DNA from: Magnetococcales bacterium
Lineage (GTDB): Bacteria; Pseudomonadota; Magnetococcia; Magnetococcales; JADFZT01
Assembly (NCBI GenBank): GCA_015232395.1
Contig: JADFZT010000057.1
Coordinates: 1-32,919, forward strand
Length of the DNA: 32,919 bases
Reading direction: 5' to 3'
Positions within the stretch are counted from its first letter, which is position 1. Each line of letters begins with the position of its first letter. Below the pieces are notes generated by a model, which saw nothing but the letters and a program-made list of their open reading frames with translations, was not told where the DNA came from and did not search any database. The position numbers and the translations under genes are program-made. Of this stretch, positions 1 through 8,078 are shown piece by piece.

Positions 1-2
1 CG

Positions 3-215
3 AACCGTCAAATCATGGCTGAAAAAACAGGTCTGGCAGTGAAAAAACAGCCCCACACCTGCCCGGTGGATGACTTTCATCTCTCCATCCGTTTGGGGAT
101 TGCCCAACAAAATAACAGCGAATCTTTGACCAAGCTTGTAAGCCGCGCGGACAAGGCGCTCTATCTCGCCAAAACGGGAGGCCGCAACCGAGCGGTTCAA
201 GCGAAAACCGCCTGA
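3..215 (+). CDS. GGDEF-domain protein, C-terminal end (partial)
   Basis: Only the last 70 or so residues are in the window; the reading frame is open at the left edge, so the true start lies upstream. The segment LSIRLGIAQ followed by ADKALYLAKTGGRNR is the typical end of a GGDEF domain: the beta strand after the active site, then the helix with a conserved A-D-x-A-L-Y-x-A-K and G-R-N motif. Such proteins make cyclic di-GMP from two GTP in the cytosol, or sense it if the active site is degenerate. The GGDEF signature and any sensory domain are out of view, so activity cannot be judged. It ends in a short tail after GGRNR, so GGDEF is the last domain. Confidence 0.8.
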   Translation, partial: NRQIMAEKTGLAVKKQPHTCPVDDFHLSIRLGIAQQNNSESLTKLVSRADKALYLAKTGGRNRAVQAKTA

Positions 216-486
216 AATCATTGGCAGATTTTCTGTGAAGCCAGGAAAGATCCATCGCCCCACCCTTTGATGCTGGCGGGTTTCTGAACAATCAGCCTGC
301 TCTCCCCCCATTGTGAGATTTTGCTCTTATTGAGGTGGCCCAACTCTTGGGTCTGTTGGTGCAGGGATGCAATGGATGGAATTCCAAGGGAATTTTTTTG
401 ATTTATTCTGAAGTATTCATACGAATTCTTGTTCAAACAATGAGCTTAAGGCCATCATTTGAACTTCATTCAAAACCGGAAAATCT

Positions 487-609
487 GCCACAGAGAACAC
501 AGGGATCATAGAGGAAAAGCATGAAAAACAGCTGAATATTCCGACCACTACCGGGCATGAATTTGGCCTGGCAGTGGTTTTCTCTGCGCTCTCTGTGTCC
601 TCCTGTGGC
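487..609. repeat. REP-like nested inverted repeat in a gene-free stretch
   Basis: Between the GGDEF stop (215) and the end of cheW (848) I see no credible gene. The stretch holds a nested inverted repeat. The outer arms are 487-518 (GCCACAGAGAACACAGGG and following) and 578-609 (CTCTGTGTCCTCCTGTGGC at its end), imperfectly complementary. An inner pair, 543-555 and 567-579 (ACCACTACCGGGC / GCCTGGCAGTGGT), is 11 of 13 complementary. CCACAGAGnACACAG-type sequences occur as dispersed repeats in many bacterial genomes. I infer a REP/MITE-like element or its relic. No transposase is nearby. Confidence 0.5.
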
Positions 610-847
610 TAAACGTTTTTTTGTTCGACTCACCTGTTGAACCGGTATTGGTCTCAGCAGCCTGCATAGAATGCGATCAGCAACAACCGCATCGTTCGAA
701 AACTTGCATAGATATTTGAACCAGAGCCTCAATCCTTTGGGTTCGCTGTGAACCCGATGAGGTGGTTTATGGGGGGAATCTCTTGGCTGATGCGGCGTGA
801 GCCTTGAGTGATGCTACACGCATTACCGCAAATTTTACGATGACGAA

Positions 848-1336
848 TCAGGCCGTTGAATAATTCACATCGTCAACCAATTCATCCGCTGAGAACACTT
901 TATCCGTATCCAAAAGAATAATGAACCGTTCTTCCTGCTTACCCATGCCACGGATAAACTCGGTCCTCAGTTTGGTGCCAACTTTGGGTGGCGGTTCTAC
1001 CTGGTCCGGTTCCAGGGTCATCACCTCTTTGACGGAATCAGCCATGGCACCGATCACCATTTCGCCTTCTTTCGTTGCGACCTCAACGATGATGATGCAG
1101 GTATTGACCGTCCGTTCAGCAGCGGGCATATCGAATTTCGATCGCATATCCGTGACCGGGACCGCATGGCCCCGCAGGTTGATGACGCCACACATATAGT
1201 CAGGCATCTGTGGCATCTTGGTCATGGGGGTATACTCCAACACCTCCTTGACCTGGGATATATCCACGCCGAACACCTCTTCGGCCAGTTTAAAGGTAAG
1301 AAACTGAGACGTTTCCGTGATAGCCGCGTTGCCCAT
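848..1336 (-). CDS. cheW: Chemotaxis coupling protein CheW
   Basis: A CheW-domain adaptor that links chemoreceptors to the kinase CheA at the inner face of the cytoplasmic membrane. Its 162 residues match a single-domain CheW. Family landmarks are FLTFKLAEEVFGVDISQVKEVL at the start of the first subdomain, MCGVINLRGHAVPVTDMR (the conserved G-x-I-N-L-R-G) in the middle, and the FIILLDTDKVF strand near the end. ATG at 1336 is preferred because AAGGAG sits nine bases upstream; a GTG at 1345 overlaps that ribosome site. It lies 114 bases downstream of an mcp gene on the same strand, most likely as one operon. No CheA, CheY, CheR or CheB is present, so this is probably an accessory coupling protein for the neighbouring receptor. 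Confidence 0.93.
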   Translation of the reverse strand: MGNAAITETSQFLTFKLAEEVFGVDISQVKEVLEYTPMTKMPQMPDYMCGVINLRGHAVPVTDMRSKFDMPAAERTVNTCIIIVEVATKEGEMVIGAMADSVKEVMTLEPDQVEPPPKVGTKLRTEFIRGMGKQEERFIILLDTDKVFSADELVDDVNYSTA

Positions 1337-1360
1337 GATTTTCACTCCTTCACCCGGGTT

Positions 1361-1404
1361 GGAGCCGAAATCCAGAAATATTCTGCGATATGGATCTCGG
1401 CTCC
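1361..1404 (-). other. Intercistronic hairpin between mcp and cheW
   Basis: Arms 1361-1374 (GGAGCCGAAATCCA) and 1391-1404 pair at 13 of 14 positions around a 16-base loop. The structure lies in the mcp-cheW gap. It has no T-run on the minus-strand side, so it is unlikely to be a simple intrinsic terminator. It could be an mRNA processing or stabilising element that sets the receptor-to-CheW ratio; that role is inference. Confidence 0.5.
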
Positions 1405-1450
1405 GGTTAAAGGCGTCGGCCTAATCTGGCTTTAAAACACTTCTGGAGCC

Positions 1451-3439
1451 CTAGAAGCTTTCAAATTCATCGTCCCCCCCCATATTAATGGCAGCGCCAC
1501 CAGCTGCTGCGGGAGCGGGCAGAGCCGCTGCTGGCCTGGCCGCTGGGATGGAACGGCTGGCAGCGGGTTTTCTAGGGGTTGGAGAAACAGCTCGCCGGGC
1601 ACCGCTGTTATCCACTTTGAAAAAAGAGATGCTCTGGGACATCTGGTCGGCCTGGGCGTTGAGCTCTTCAGAGGTGGCGGCCATCTCTTCAGAAGCGCCG
1701 GCATTTTGCTGAATCACCCCATCCAACTGCTGAATGGACTGATTGATCTGGTCGGCCCCCTGGTTTTGTTCCTGACTGGCTGCGGCGATCTCCTGAACCA
1801 GTTCCGCCGTCTTCTGGATGTCTGGAACCAACGTATTAATGATGTTCCCGGCCTTCTCCGCCACCTGGACGCTGGAAGCGGAAAGTTGACTGATTTCCCC
1901 TGCTGCGGCCTGGCTGCGTTCAGCCAGTTTTCTAACCTCGGCTGCCACCACGGCAAAGCCCTTGCCATGCTCTCCGGCCCGAGCGGCTTCAATCGCGGCA
2001 TTGAGCGCCAACAGATTGGTCTGGCGTGCGATCTCTTCGATGATGGAAATTTTGTCGGCAATCTCCTTCATGGCCACCACCGCCTCCGAGACCGACTGTC
2101 CCCCCTCTTCGGCATCTTTGGCCGCCTTCTGGGAAATCTGCTGGGTCTGTTGGGCGTTGTCGGTATTTTGCTGAATGTTCGACGCCATCTCTTCCATGGC
2201 CGAGGAGGTCTCTTCGACGCTGGCCGCCGCCTGGGTTGCGCCATCTGATAGACTGGAAGCCGATGAGGAGATCTCCTGGCTACCGGAAGTCACATTTTCT
2301 GCCGCCACGGTAATTTCGCCGACGATGGTTTTTAATTTTTCCACCATCTGCCGGGTAGCTACCGTCAGGCTGTCGGTATCCCCTGGCTGCACGTCGATAT
2401 TCACCCGCAGATCCCCGTTGGAAAGCGTGGTGAGAATATCCGCCAGGGCACCCGGTTCCCCACCCAGGGGCTTGGTCACCATGCGGGTAATCCACCACGC
2501 CAGGAAAATCGCGATGAAGAAACTGATGGATGATACCCACACCACGATGGTCACCGTCTCTTCGTTATGCTGCTGAACCACCGGTCCGAGGGCGTCTTGA
2601 TCCTTTTTCACGGAGAGTTTGACATCTTCCACCGCCTTGGCGATGGTCGGCCCAATACGGTCCAGGGTATTTTTGATAATGTCGTTACGGGCAAAGATGA
2701 TTCTGGCCGCTTCCTTGAAGGCGACGTGATAGGCGTCCCGTGCTTCTATAAATTCTTTCAACAGCTGCCGCCGCCTGGGATTTTCCAGCTCCTTATCCAT
2801 GGTGGCGATCAGATGGTTCATCTCCGCCTGAAGCTCTTTTTCTACCCGGTCCACATCCTCCTGGGCATTGGTTTTGAGAAATTTGGCGGCGTAGAGACGG
2901 CCCAGCAGGACATGCTCCTGAGCCCGCCCGGCATAGTAGGCCCCCGTCGGGTCACCATCCTCATAGGCCGACTTCATGATGGCCGTCAGGTTTTGGCGCA
3001 TCTTCAGGCCATTTGGATCCATTTCCCGGGTGACAACGTTATTGCGATCCGTACGAAACTGAATGACCTTTTTAAAGCCCCGCTCATAATCCAGCACATC
3101 AGTGGCAACCTGTGCCACCAAACTGGCCCGCTCCGGCTTTTGGATTTCACCCTTCGCTTCCTCAAGGAAGGTATTCATCTTTTCCAGGTATGAATGGTAT
3201 TGGTCGATATCCTTCTGGCTGCCGGTAATATTGAAATCCTTGACGTTCATCCGGACCATCAACATGTTGGCCTGAAGACGTCCTGCCAGATTGGTGTCCC
3301 GGGCCAACCCCCGGTACTCCGTAAAGCCTTTGACCGCTTCTCCCAGGCCGTTATAGGCCACACCGGCAATAATCAGAAGAAGAACGATGGCCGTACCAAA
3401 CCCCAACGCCATCACCGAAGATATTTTCATGTTTTTCAT
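1451..3439 (-). CDS. Methyl-accepting chemotaxis protein, transmembrane
   Basis: A 662-residue membrane chemoreceptor. Transmembrane helix 1 is near residues 7-30 and helix 2 near 297-321 ([14 protein letters not shown]). The roughly 265-residue helical periplasmic segment between them has the size of a helical bimodular (HBM) sensor; its ligand is unknown. A HAMP domain follows (KPLGGEP...LSNGDL), then the signalling domain, whose hairpin tip reads [20 protein letters not shown]. After a Pro/Ala-rich linker the protein ends in EFESF, which fits the aromatic-x2-aromatic pattern of CheR-tethering pentapeptides. ATG at 3439 is chosen because GGAGAG lies five or so bases upstream and it puts helix 1 at the very N-terminus; an upstream in-frame ATG at 3499 would add 20 non-hydrophobic residues. 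cheW follows in the same orientation. Confidence 0.94.
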   Translation of the reverse strand: MKNMKISSVMALGFGTAIVLLLIIAGVAYNGLGEAVKGFTEYRGLARDTNLAGRLQANMLMVRMNVKDFNITGSQKDIDQYHSYLEKMNTFLEEAKGEIQKPERASLVAQVATDVLDYERGFKKVIQFRTDRNNVVTREMDPNGLKMRQNLTAIMKSAYEDGDPTGAYYAGRAQEHVLLGRLYAAKFLKTNAQEDVDRVEKELQAEMNHLIATMDKELENPRRRQLLKEFIEARDAYHVAFKEAARIIFARNDIIKNTLDRIGPTIAKAVEDVKLSVKKDQDALGPVVQQHNEETVTIVVWVSSISFFIAIFLAWWITRMVTKPLGGEPGALADILTTLSNGDLRVNIDVQPGDTDSLTVATRQMVEKLKTIVGEITVAAENVTSGSQEISSSASSLSDGATQAAASVEETSSAMEEMASNIQQNTDNAQQTQQISQKAAKDAEEGGQSVSEAVVAMKEIADKISIIEEIARQTNLLALNAAIEAARAGEHGKGFAVVAAEVRKLAERSQAAAGEISQLSASSVQVAEKAGNIINTLVPDIQKTAELVQEIAAASQEQNQGADQINQSIQQLDGVIQQNAGASEEMAATSEELNAQADQMSQSISFFKVDNSGARRAVSPTPRKPAASRSIPAARPAAALPAPAAAGGAAINMGGDDEFESF

Positions 3440-3674
3440 GATCTCTCCGATCAAAGTTGGCGGGCTTCCATGACCCATTGAATTTTTTTGACAATACATT
3501 AGATTGCTGAATCTTTGTATAGTTTCTTACAAATCTCAAAAAAAATGGCTCTCATTTTTTCAATGATTGAGAGAGCTTGAAAGCGCCTCCCTTCATCTGA
3601 AATCAGGAAAAAAGGAGCCGGGAAATTCCGCCGCTTTTTCTCCCTGGCCAAACGCGGCCTCTCTGATTTGGCCA

Positions 3675-3717
3675 CAAAAAAGCCGACCCTGAAAATATCC
3701 GGGGTCGGCTTTTTTTG
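3675..3717 (-). terminator. Rho-independent terminator of the Ig-like lipoprotein gene
   Basis: Stem arms AGCCGACCC (3681-3689) and GGGTCGGCT (3702-3710) are perfectly complementary, with a run of A on the left and of T on the right. It therefore could work in both directions. On the minus strand it lies 58 bases past the stop of the lipoprotein gene. The rest of the 3440-3774 gap must hold the mcp promoter; I see no convincing -35/-10 pair, only an imperfect GCTCTC/GAGAGC dyad at about 3551-3579. Confidence 0.88.
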
Positions 3718-3774
3718 GCTGGCTTTGAGGAGGGGCTGTATTTTCCCAGCGCCACGCCTCCAATTCAGGTTGGA

Positions 3775-6579
3775 TCAGTCGGCATCAGCACAGGAGCTGG
3801 CAGTGCCGAAGGGGCTGGTCACACCAGGGGGCGTCACATCCACATCGCCGAAATCATCAGCAGTACCAGGAAGATAGAAGGTGACACTCTCCTGGTCTTC
3901 CGTACCCTGGACAGTCCCCCGGGCCGTCAGTTCCACGATCACCCAATAAGCATACTCCTGGGCGTAGAGAATATTGAAGGTGGCAAAACCGTCATCACCA
4001 GTGGAAACAGTCGCCGCAGAACCTTCCAACGAAGCGACGTTACCAGGCTCCAGAGTGCCGTTGCTGTTGTAGTCTTCGTTGGCATCCAGCACACCGTTGT
4101 CGTTCAGATCCTCGGTATCCTCCCCCTCATCCAAGATACCGTTGCCGTTCAAGTCTTCGTTGTCACAATCAGCCGAAGGGGTATACCAGGCGACGGTGCC
4201 CCAGGTGCGGGTACCCTTACCATATTTGGTGGGCAAAATGGCGATATCCAGCTCCACCCCGTTCATGGGGTTACCCTCGGCATCGGTCACCAACACCGAA
4301 TAGGGCATCGCATAGCGGGTATCGTCATACTCCGACATGGTGTTACCGGTACCCAGGGTGATGAAGAGCGGCTTTTCCGCCACCGTCAGGTTGATGGAAT
4401 CAGTGGCTGAGGCGTAATCCGGCACCGAAGCGGTCACCGCAATTCCTTCATAGGCACTCGCCACCGGACCCGCCGTATAGACCGAAGAGGCCCGGCCGAA
4501 GGAGTCGGTGGTGTCGGATGGGGGATCCAGGCTACCGCCGGTGATGTCGGTCACGGAAAAGTTGACGGTCTGATTTTTGACCAGATTGTTTTCCACATCC
4601 CGCACCACCGCAATCAATTCGCTCTGCTCATCGGTGGAGTCATCCAGATTGACCCCCAGAGAAGAGGGATCCGCTTGCAGCACCAGGGTGTAAGGCGTGG
4701 TGGCGACAAACTCGATCTCCGCCTGGGTGGAGGGTCCGTCGGTGCTTTCGGCTACGGCTTGAATAATCGCAGGCCCGGCATTATCAGCGCTGATGGTGAC
4801 CGACGCCTCGCCATTGCTGTTGGTGGTGGCGCTGTTGGCACTCAAGGTGCCCCGAGTGGCGGAAAAGTTGATCGTCTGACCCGATTGTGCCACCAACCCC
4901 TGACCATCATCGTTGTCATGTTTCCAGTGAACCTGAACGGTATAGTCGGTGTTGAGATCCACCTCAACGATGGAGGTCGCTTCCGCATCAGGAATATCAA
5001 ACACAAATTCATCGCCGGAAATACTCACTTCCGCCGTTCCGGAAAGGGTGCCACTATAAGAGGTGGCAGTGATGACGTCGGGATCATCCTCGCCATCGGA
5101 ATCATCGTCATAGTCGGAAACGATGGCGATCACCGCGATGCTCACCTCACCATTAACGTCCGTGGTGAGGGTGTCCGATTGGGTACCGCTGGTGTCCGGA
5201 TCGGTGTCGATGGTGTTGCCGTGGGCTGAGGTGACCGATACCGTCTGCCCGGTAATGGCGTTATTGTCGGAATCCTTCAAGGAGATGGTAAAGGTGGTGC
5301 TGTCACCATACACCATGGAGGCGGAGTTGGGGGTGAAGGTGAGGGTGGTTCCGGAGACCGAAACCGTGGTGGAAGCCGAAACGCTCCCGGAGGTGGCGGT
5401 CACCGTGATATCCCGGTTTTTGGGAGAGCCCTGGGTCGTCAGCAGGGCAGAGGCGATCCCGCTGCTGTCCGTGGTGGCCTGGGTCACCTGAATTTCACTG
5501 TCACTGTCGCTGCTGGAAAAGGAGACCGCCAGATTTTCAATCAGATTGTTGCTGGCATCCTTCACAATCGCCGTGACACTCACGCTGTCGGCGCCGCTGG
5601 AGTTGAGCTGGATGGAGCTGACCAGAATGGCGATGGAAGAGGCGGTCTCGCCATCGTCAGTGGTGGTGGTGTTGATGGATGAGGAGGTGCCGCCAAAACT
5701 GGCAGTCACCATGGGCTCATCGGCTGTGCTGGGATAGGTCACCACCGCGATGGCCTGGCCATTCTCATCGGTTTGAACCACCGAAGAGGAGAGGGTTCCA
5801 ACCCCGGTGGAAAGCACCACCGCTCCCCCCTCCAGGGGCTCTCCTGCGGTATCTGTCACCGTCACCGTGACCGTCAGGATATAGTCATCGTTGACCTGGA
5901 CCGGGTCGCCATTGGCGACAATCGTCATACCCCCCATGACACCCGCTTCCACCAACGCCATGGTGGCATAGAGCCCGGATTCCACGCTGTCGGCGGTGGT
6001 GATATCGTCTGTCCCGTCATAACCGGTCAAAACACCGTTCAAGGCGGTATCCAGAGAGGTGGTAAAATCGGTATCGGAAATGTTGGAAAGGTTGATCTCG
6101 GTAATGCCGGAAAGATCAGAGAGCGCCTGGGAGCTGATATTGATCACATCATCGTCGCTGGAGTCGTTGATCTCACTCATGTTCAAAAAGCGCATGATGT
6201 TGATCGCCCGATCATCCGCATCAGCGGCATTCCCCACCAGATTGAAGGCGGTGATATCAGCTGTGCTGGCCGGGGGGATCGTCGCGGTTCCCAGGACCAC
6301 ATTGCCGACATGGAAGGTGACCTGGGTAGACTCGCCGACGGTATAGGTATAGGAAAAATCACCGTTGGAGTCGGTGGTGGGGTTGCCGGAAGAAAGGGAG
6401 CCACCCGAACCGTAATACTGTACACCGGTGATGACGCTACCGTTGAGAGTCCCGGTTCCCGTGGCAGTGGTTGAGGTTGAGCTGTCGCCGCTGCCTGAAT
6501 CCTGACTTTCTCCACTACCTCCACAAGCGGCCAAAACAACCACGAGCAGTAACGCCATTAACGTATTCAAAATCTTCAA
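3775..6579 (-). CDS. Large surface lipoprotein with bacterial Ig-like repeats and EF-hand-like loops
   Basis: A 934-residue exported protein. The start is taken as TTG at 6579: GGGAG lies eight bases upstream, and this start yields a textbook lipoprotein signal, KILNT, a hydrophobic stretch, then LAAC-GG. The earlier ATG (6639) would bury that signal behind 20 residues. After a Ser/Gly/Asp/Thr-rich spacer come several Big_1-type (invasin/intimin-like) Ig domains, each with patterns like GxSVSVTAxVKDxxNNLIxNxxVxFS and TDxxGxAxxxxT. Near residues 808-848 three tandem D-x-N-x-N-G loops (DLNGNGILDEGED, DLNDNGVLDANED, DYNSNGTLE) resemble calcium-binding dockerin/EF-hand loops. The family is associated with adhesion and cell-surface display; a calcium-stiffened adhesin is inference. 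It stands alone with its own terminator. Confidence 0.85.
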   Translation of the reverse strand: MKILNTLMALLLVVVLAACGGSGESQDSGSGDSSTSTTATGTGTLNGSVITGVQYYGSGGSLSSGNPTTDSNGDFSYTYTVGESTQVTFHVGNVVLGTATIPPASTADITAFNLVGNAADADDRAINIMRFLNMSEINDSSDDDVINISSQALSDLSGITEINLSNISDTDFTTSLDTALNGVLTGYDGTDDITTADSVESGLYATMALVEAGVMGGMTIVANGDPVQVNDDYILTVTVTVTDTAGEPLEGGAVVLSTGVGTLSSSVVQTDENGQAIAVVTYPSTADEPMVTASFGGTSSSINTTTTDDGETASSIAILVSSIQLNSSGADSVSVTAIVKDASNNLIENLAVSFSSSDSDSEIQVTQATTDSSGIASALLTTQGSPKNRDITVTATSGSVSASTTVSVSGTTLTFTPNSASMVYGDSTTFTISLKDSDNNAITGQTVSVTSAHGNTIDTDPDTSGTQSDTLTTDVNGEVSIAVIAIVSDYDDDSDGEDDPDVITATSYSGTLSGTAEVSISGDEFVFDIPDAEATSIVEVDLNTDYTVQVHWKHDNDDGQGLVAQSGQTINFSATRGTLSANSATTNSNGEASVTISADNAGPAIIQAVAESTDGPSTQAEIEFVATTPYTLVLQADPSSLGVNLDDSTDEQSELIAVVRDVENNLVKNQTVNFSVTDITGGSLDPPSDTTDSFGRASSVYTAGPVASAYEGIAVTASVPDYASATDSINLTVAEKPLFITLGTGNTMSEYDDTRYAMPYSVLVTDAEGNPMNGVELDIAILPTKYGKGTRTWGTVAWYTPSADCDNEDLNGNGILDEGEDTEDLNDNGVLDANEDYNSNGTLEPGNVASLEGSAATVSTGDDGFATFNILYAQEYAYWVIVELTARGTVQGTEDQESVTFYLPGTADDFGDVDVTPPGVTSPFGTASSCADAD

Positions 6580-6762
6580 TTTTTTTTCTCCCGCCCAAGA
6601 AAACCCCGAGTTATCAACCATCCAACCTTTGAATATCAACCACCGTCGGCTGACGTGTCAATTGAAAACAGGAAAAAAGGCTTGGTAAATCGAATGCCTA
6701 CCCCCCCTCTGTACCCCCCCTGCCTTCCGCTGGCCATGCAAATGACACACCACCCGCGCCAA

Positions 6763-7536
6763 TCACAAACCAAGCACCTCCTTGGCCAAATGCACTGTCA
6801 GGGGGCGTTTCCGGCGCAGAGAGGCCCGGTCCAGCTTTTCCAGTGCCTCATCAAAGCCTGTCACCCGCCGGGGGAGGCGATTCAATAAAAATTTCAGCAG
6901 CTCCGGTGTCAGAGAGACCTGACGGTCGGCGGCCATCTTTTGGACAATCTTTTCAAGCTCCGGCTCATCCGGAAAAGCCAGAGGCATCACCGGCCCCCAA
7001 AGCAGCCGGGAGCTGAGATCTTTCCGCAGGCTCGTCATGTCGGAAGGGTGTTTTCGGCCGGCAAAGAGCAGTCGATGACCCGCTGATCGCAAACGGTTGA
7101 ACAAAAACAGCACCCCCTCCTGGAGAGGTGCGCTCGCTTCCAGCTCATCCAGCCGATCCACCGCCACCAGTTCCCGCTCCCCGTGATACTCCAAAAAAGG
7201 GGTCAGGGTTGATTCTCCCCTGAACGCAGCCCCCTCACCAAAGGTCGCCGCAACCATTTTGAGATCCAGATAAAAGGCCGCCCCCTCCCCCCGCTTTTCT
7301 CGACAGTGACTTACCGCCGCGTGCAGAAGGTGACTCTTGCCCGTCCCCTCCTCTCCTACCAGGGTCAGCGCCGTGGCGGGCATCGCCATCACCCCCCGTA
7401 CCGCCTCAAAAGCCAACCGGCTCCCCTCGCCCACGATAAAGTTGTCGAAAGTCCACACCGGATCCAGAGGAAACTCCAGGAGGAGCTGGATCTGCTCCTC
7501 TCCTGAATCCCCACGCCTGAAATCCCCGCCCCCCAT
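6763..7536 (-). CDS. hda: DnaA-like AAA+ protein, Hda family
   Basis: A 257-residue AAA+ ATPase without the DnaA DNA-binding domain, as in Hda, which with the sliding clamp stimulates ATP hydrolysis by DnaA to block re-initiation. Visible parts: an N-terminal QIQLLLEFPLDP segment, where Hda proteins carry their clamp-binding motif (Q-x2-L-x-L/F); FDNFIVG; Walker A GEEGTGKSHLL near residue 61; a Walker B-like LVAVDRLDEL with the usual DD altered to D-R; and a sensor II-side helix R-R-V-T-G-F-D. The start is ATG at 7536, which shares its A with the TGA of the upstream gene (TGATG) and has AGGAGGAG in front. Last gene of the DUF2066-pgsA-hda unit. DnaA-inactivating function is inferred from family and context. 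Confidence 0.85.
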   Translation of the reverse strand: MGGGDFRRGDSGEEQIQLLLEFPLDPVWTFDNFIVGEGSRLAFEAVRGVMAMPATALTLVGEEGTGKSHLLHAAVSHCREKRGEGAAFYLDLKMVAATFGEGAAFRGESTLTPFLEYHGERELVAVDRLDELEASAPLQEGVLFLFNRLRSAGHRLLFAGRKHPSDMTSLRKDLSSRLLWGPVMPLAFPDEPELEKIVQKMAADRQVSLTPELLKFLLNRLPRRVTGFDEALEKLDRASLRRKRPLTVHLAKEVLGL

Positions 7537-8078
7537 CACCCCTTCTCCTCCTGAAGCACCGCCAACCGGCTCCACCTGACCACATAGAGCCAACCGGAAG
7601 TGATCGTGGTCCCCGCCGTCAGCAGCATCAAAACCAGCAACACCTCCTCAAGCCCCCCACGAACCCCCTGAAGAAGCACCACACACAGCAGCACCATCTG
7701 CATCACGGTGTTCACTTTGCTGATCCAGAGGGGCTCCATGCGCAAGGCACCGGTCACCACCTGAAAAACCACCGCCCCGCCGATGATGACCAGATCCCGG
7801 GTCACCACGATCAACACCAGCCAGAGGGGAATCTGTCCCATCACGCTCAAGGTGACAAAACCCGCCAACAAGAGTGCCTTGTCAGCCATGGGGTCGAGAT
7901 AGCCCCCCAGCTCGGTCACCATGTTGAACCGTTTGGCGATAAAACCATCCAGGGCATCGGTGATTCCAGCTATGGCAAACAGCCACAAAGCCGCTTGGGG
8001 GTGGGCCTCAAGCACCAGCCAGATAAAAGCTGGCACAGCAAGGATACGCAAAAAGGAGAGCGCGTTGGGTAGATTCAT
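7536..8078 (-). CDS. pgsA: CDP-alcohol phosphatidyltransferase (PgsA-like)
   Basis: An integral membrane enzyme of 180 residues. It carries the CDP-alcohol phosphatidyltransferase signature as DALDGFIAKRF, then GGYLDPMADK (pattern D-x2-D-G-x2-A-x9-G-x3-D-x3-D), which binds the divalent metals and CDP-diacylglycerol. About five hydrophobic helices surround it. The likely reaction is CDP-diacylglycerol plus glycerol-3-phosphate to phosphatidylglycerol-phosphate; transfer to another alcohol cannot be excluded, since specificity does not show in this motif. The ATG overlaps the previous gene by four bases (ATGA), and its stop overlaps the hda start, so the three genes are translationally coupled. 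Confidence 0.85.
   Translation of the reverse strand: MNLPNALSFLRILAVPAFIWLVLEAHPQAALWLFAIAGITDALDGFIAKRFNMVTELGGYLDPMADKALLLAGFVTLSVMGQIPLWLVLIVVTRDLVIIGGAVVFQVVTGALRMEPLWISKVNTVMQMVLLCVVLLQGVRGGLEEVLLVLMLLTAGTTITSGWLYVVRWSRLAVLQEEKG

Noticed and set aside
466-732. An 88-codon minus-strand frame in the gene-free stretch after the GGDEF gene
   Set aside because: It runs through a nested palindrome, has no ribosome site, and the translation shows no domain-like pattern.
1608-1617. An isolated TTATCCACT DnaA-box-like sequence within the chemoreceptor gene
   Set aside because: A single copy inside conserved coding sequence, expected by chance and explained by the protein.
1706-2248. A 180-codon plus-strand frame opposite the chemoreceptor gene
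   Set aside because: A mirror of the Ala/Gln-rich MCP signalling domain on the other strand; the MCP frame is unambiguous.
5773-6474. A 233-codon plus-strand frame opposite the Ig-like lipoprotein
   Set aside because: Arises from the repetitive Asp/Thr/Ser codons of the opposite gene; the His/Gly-rich translation resembles no protein family.
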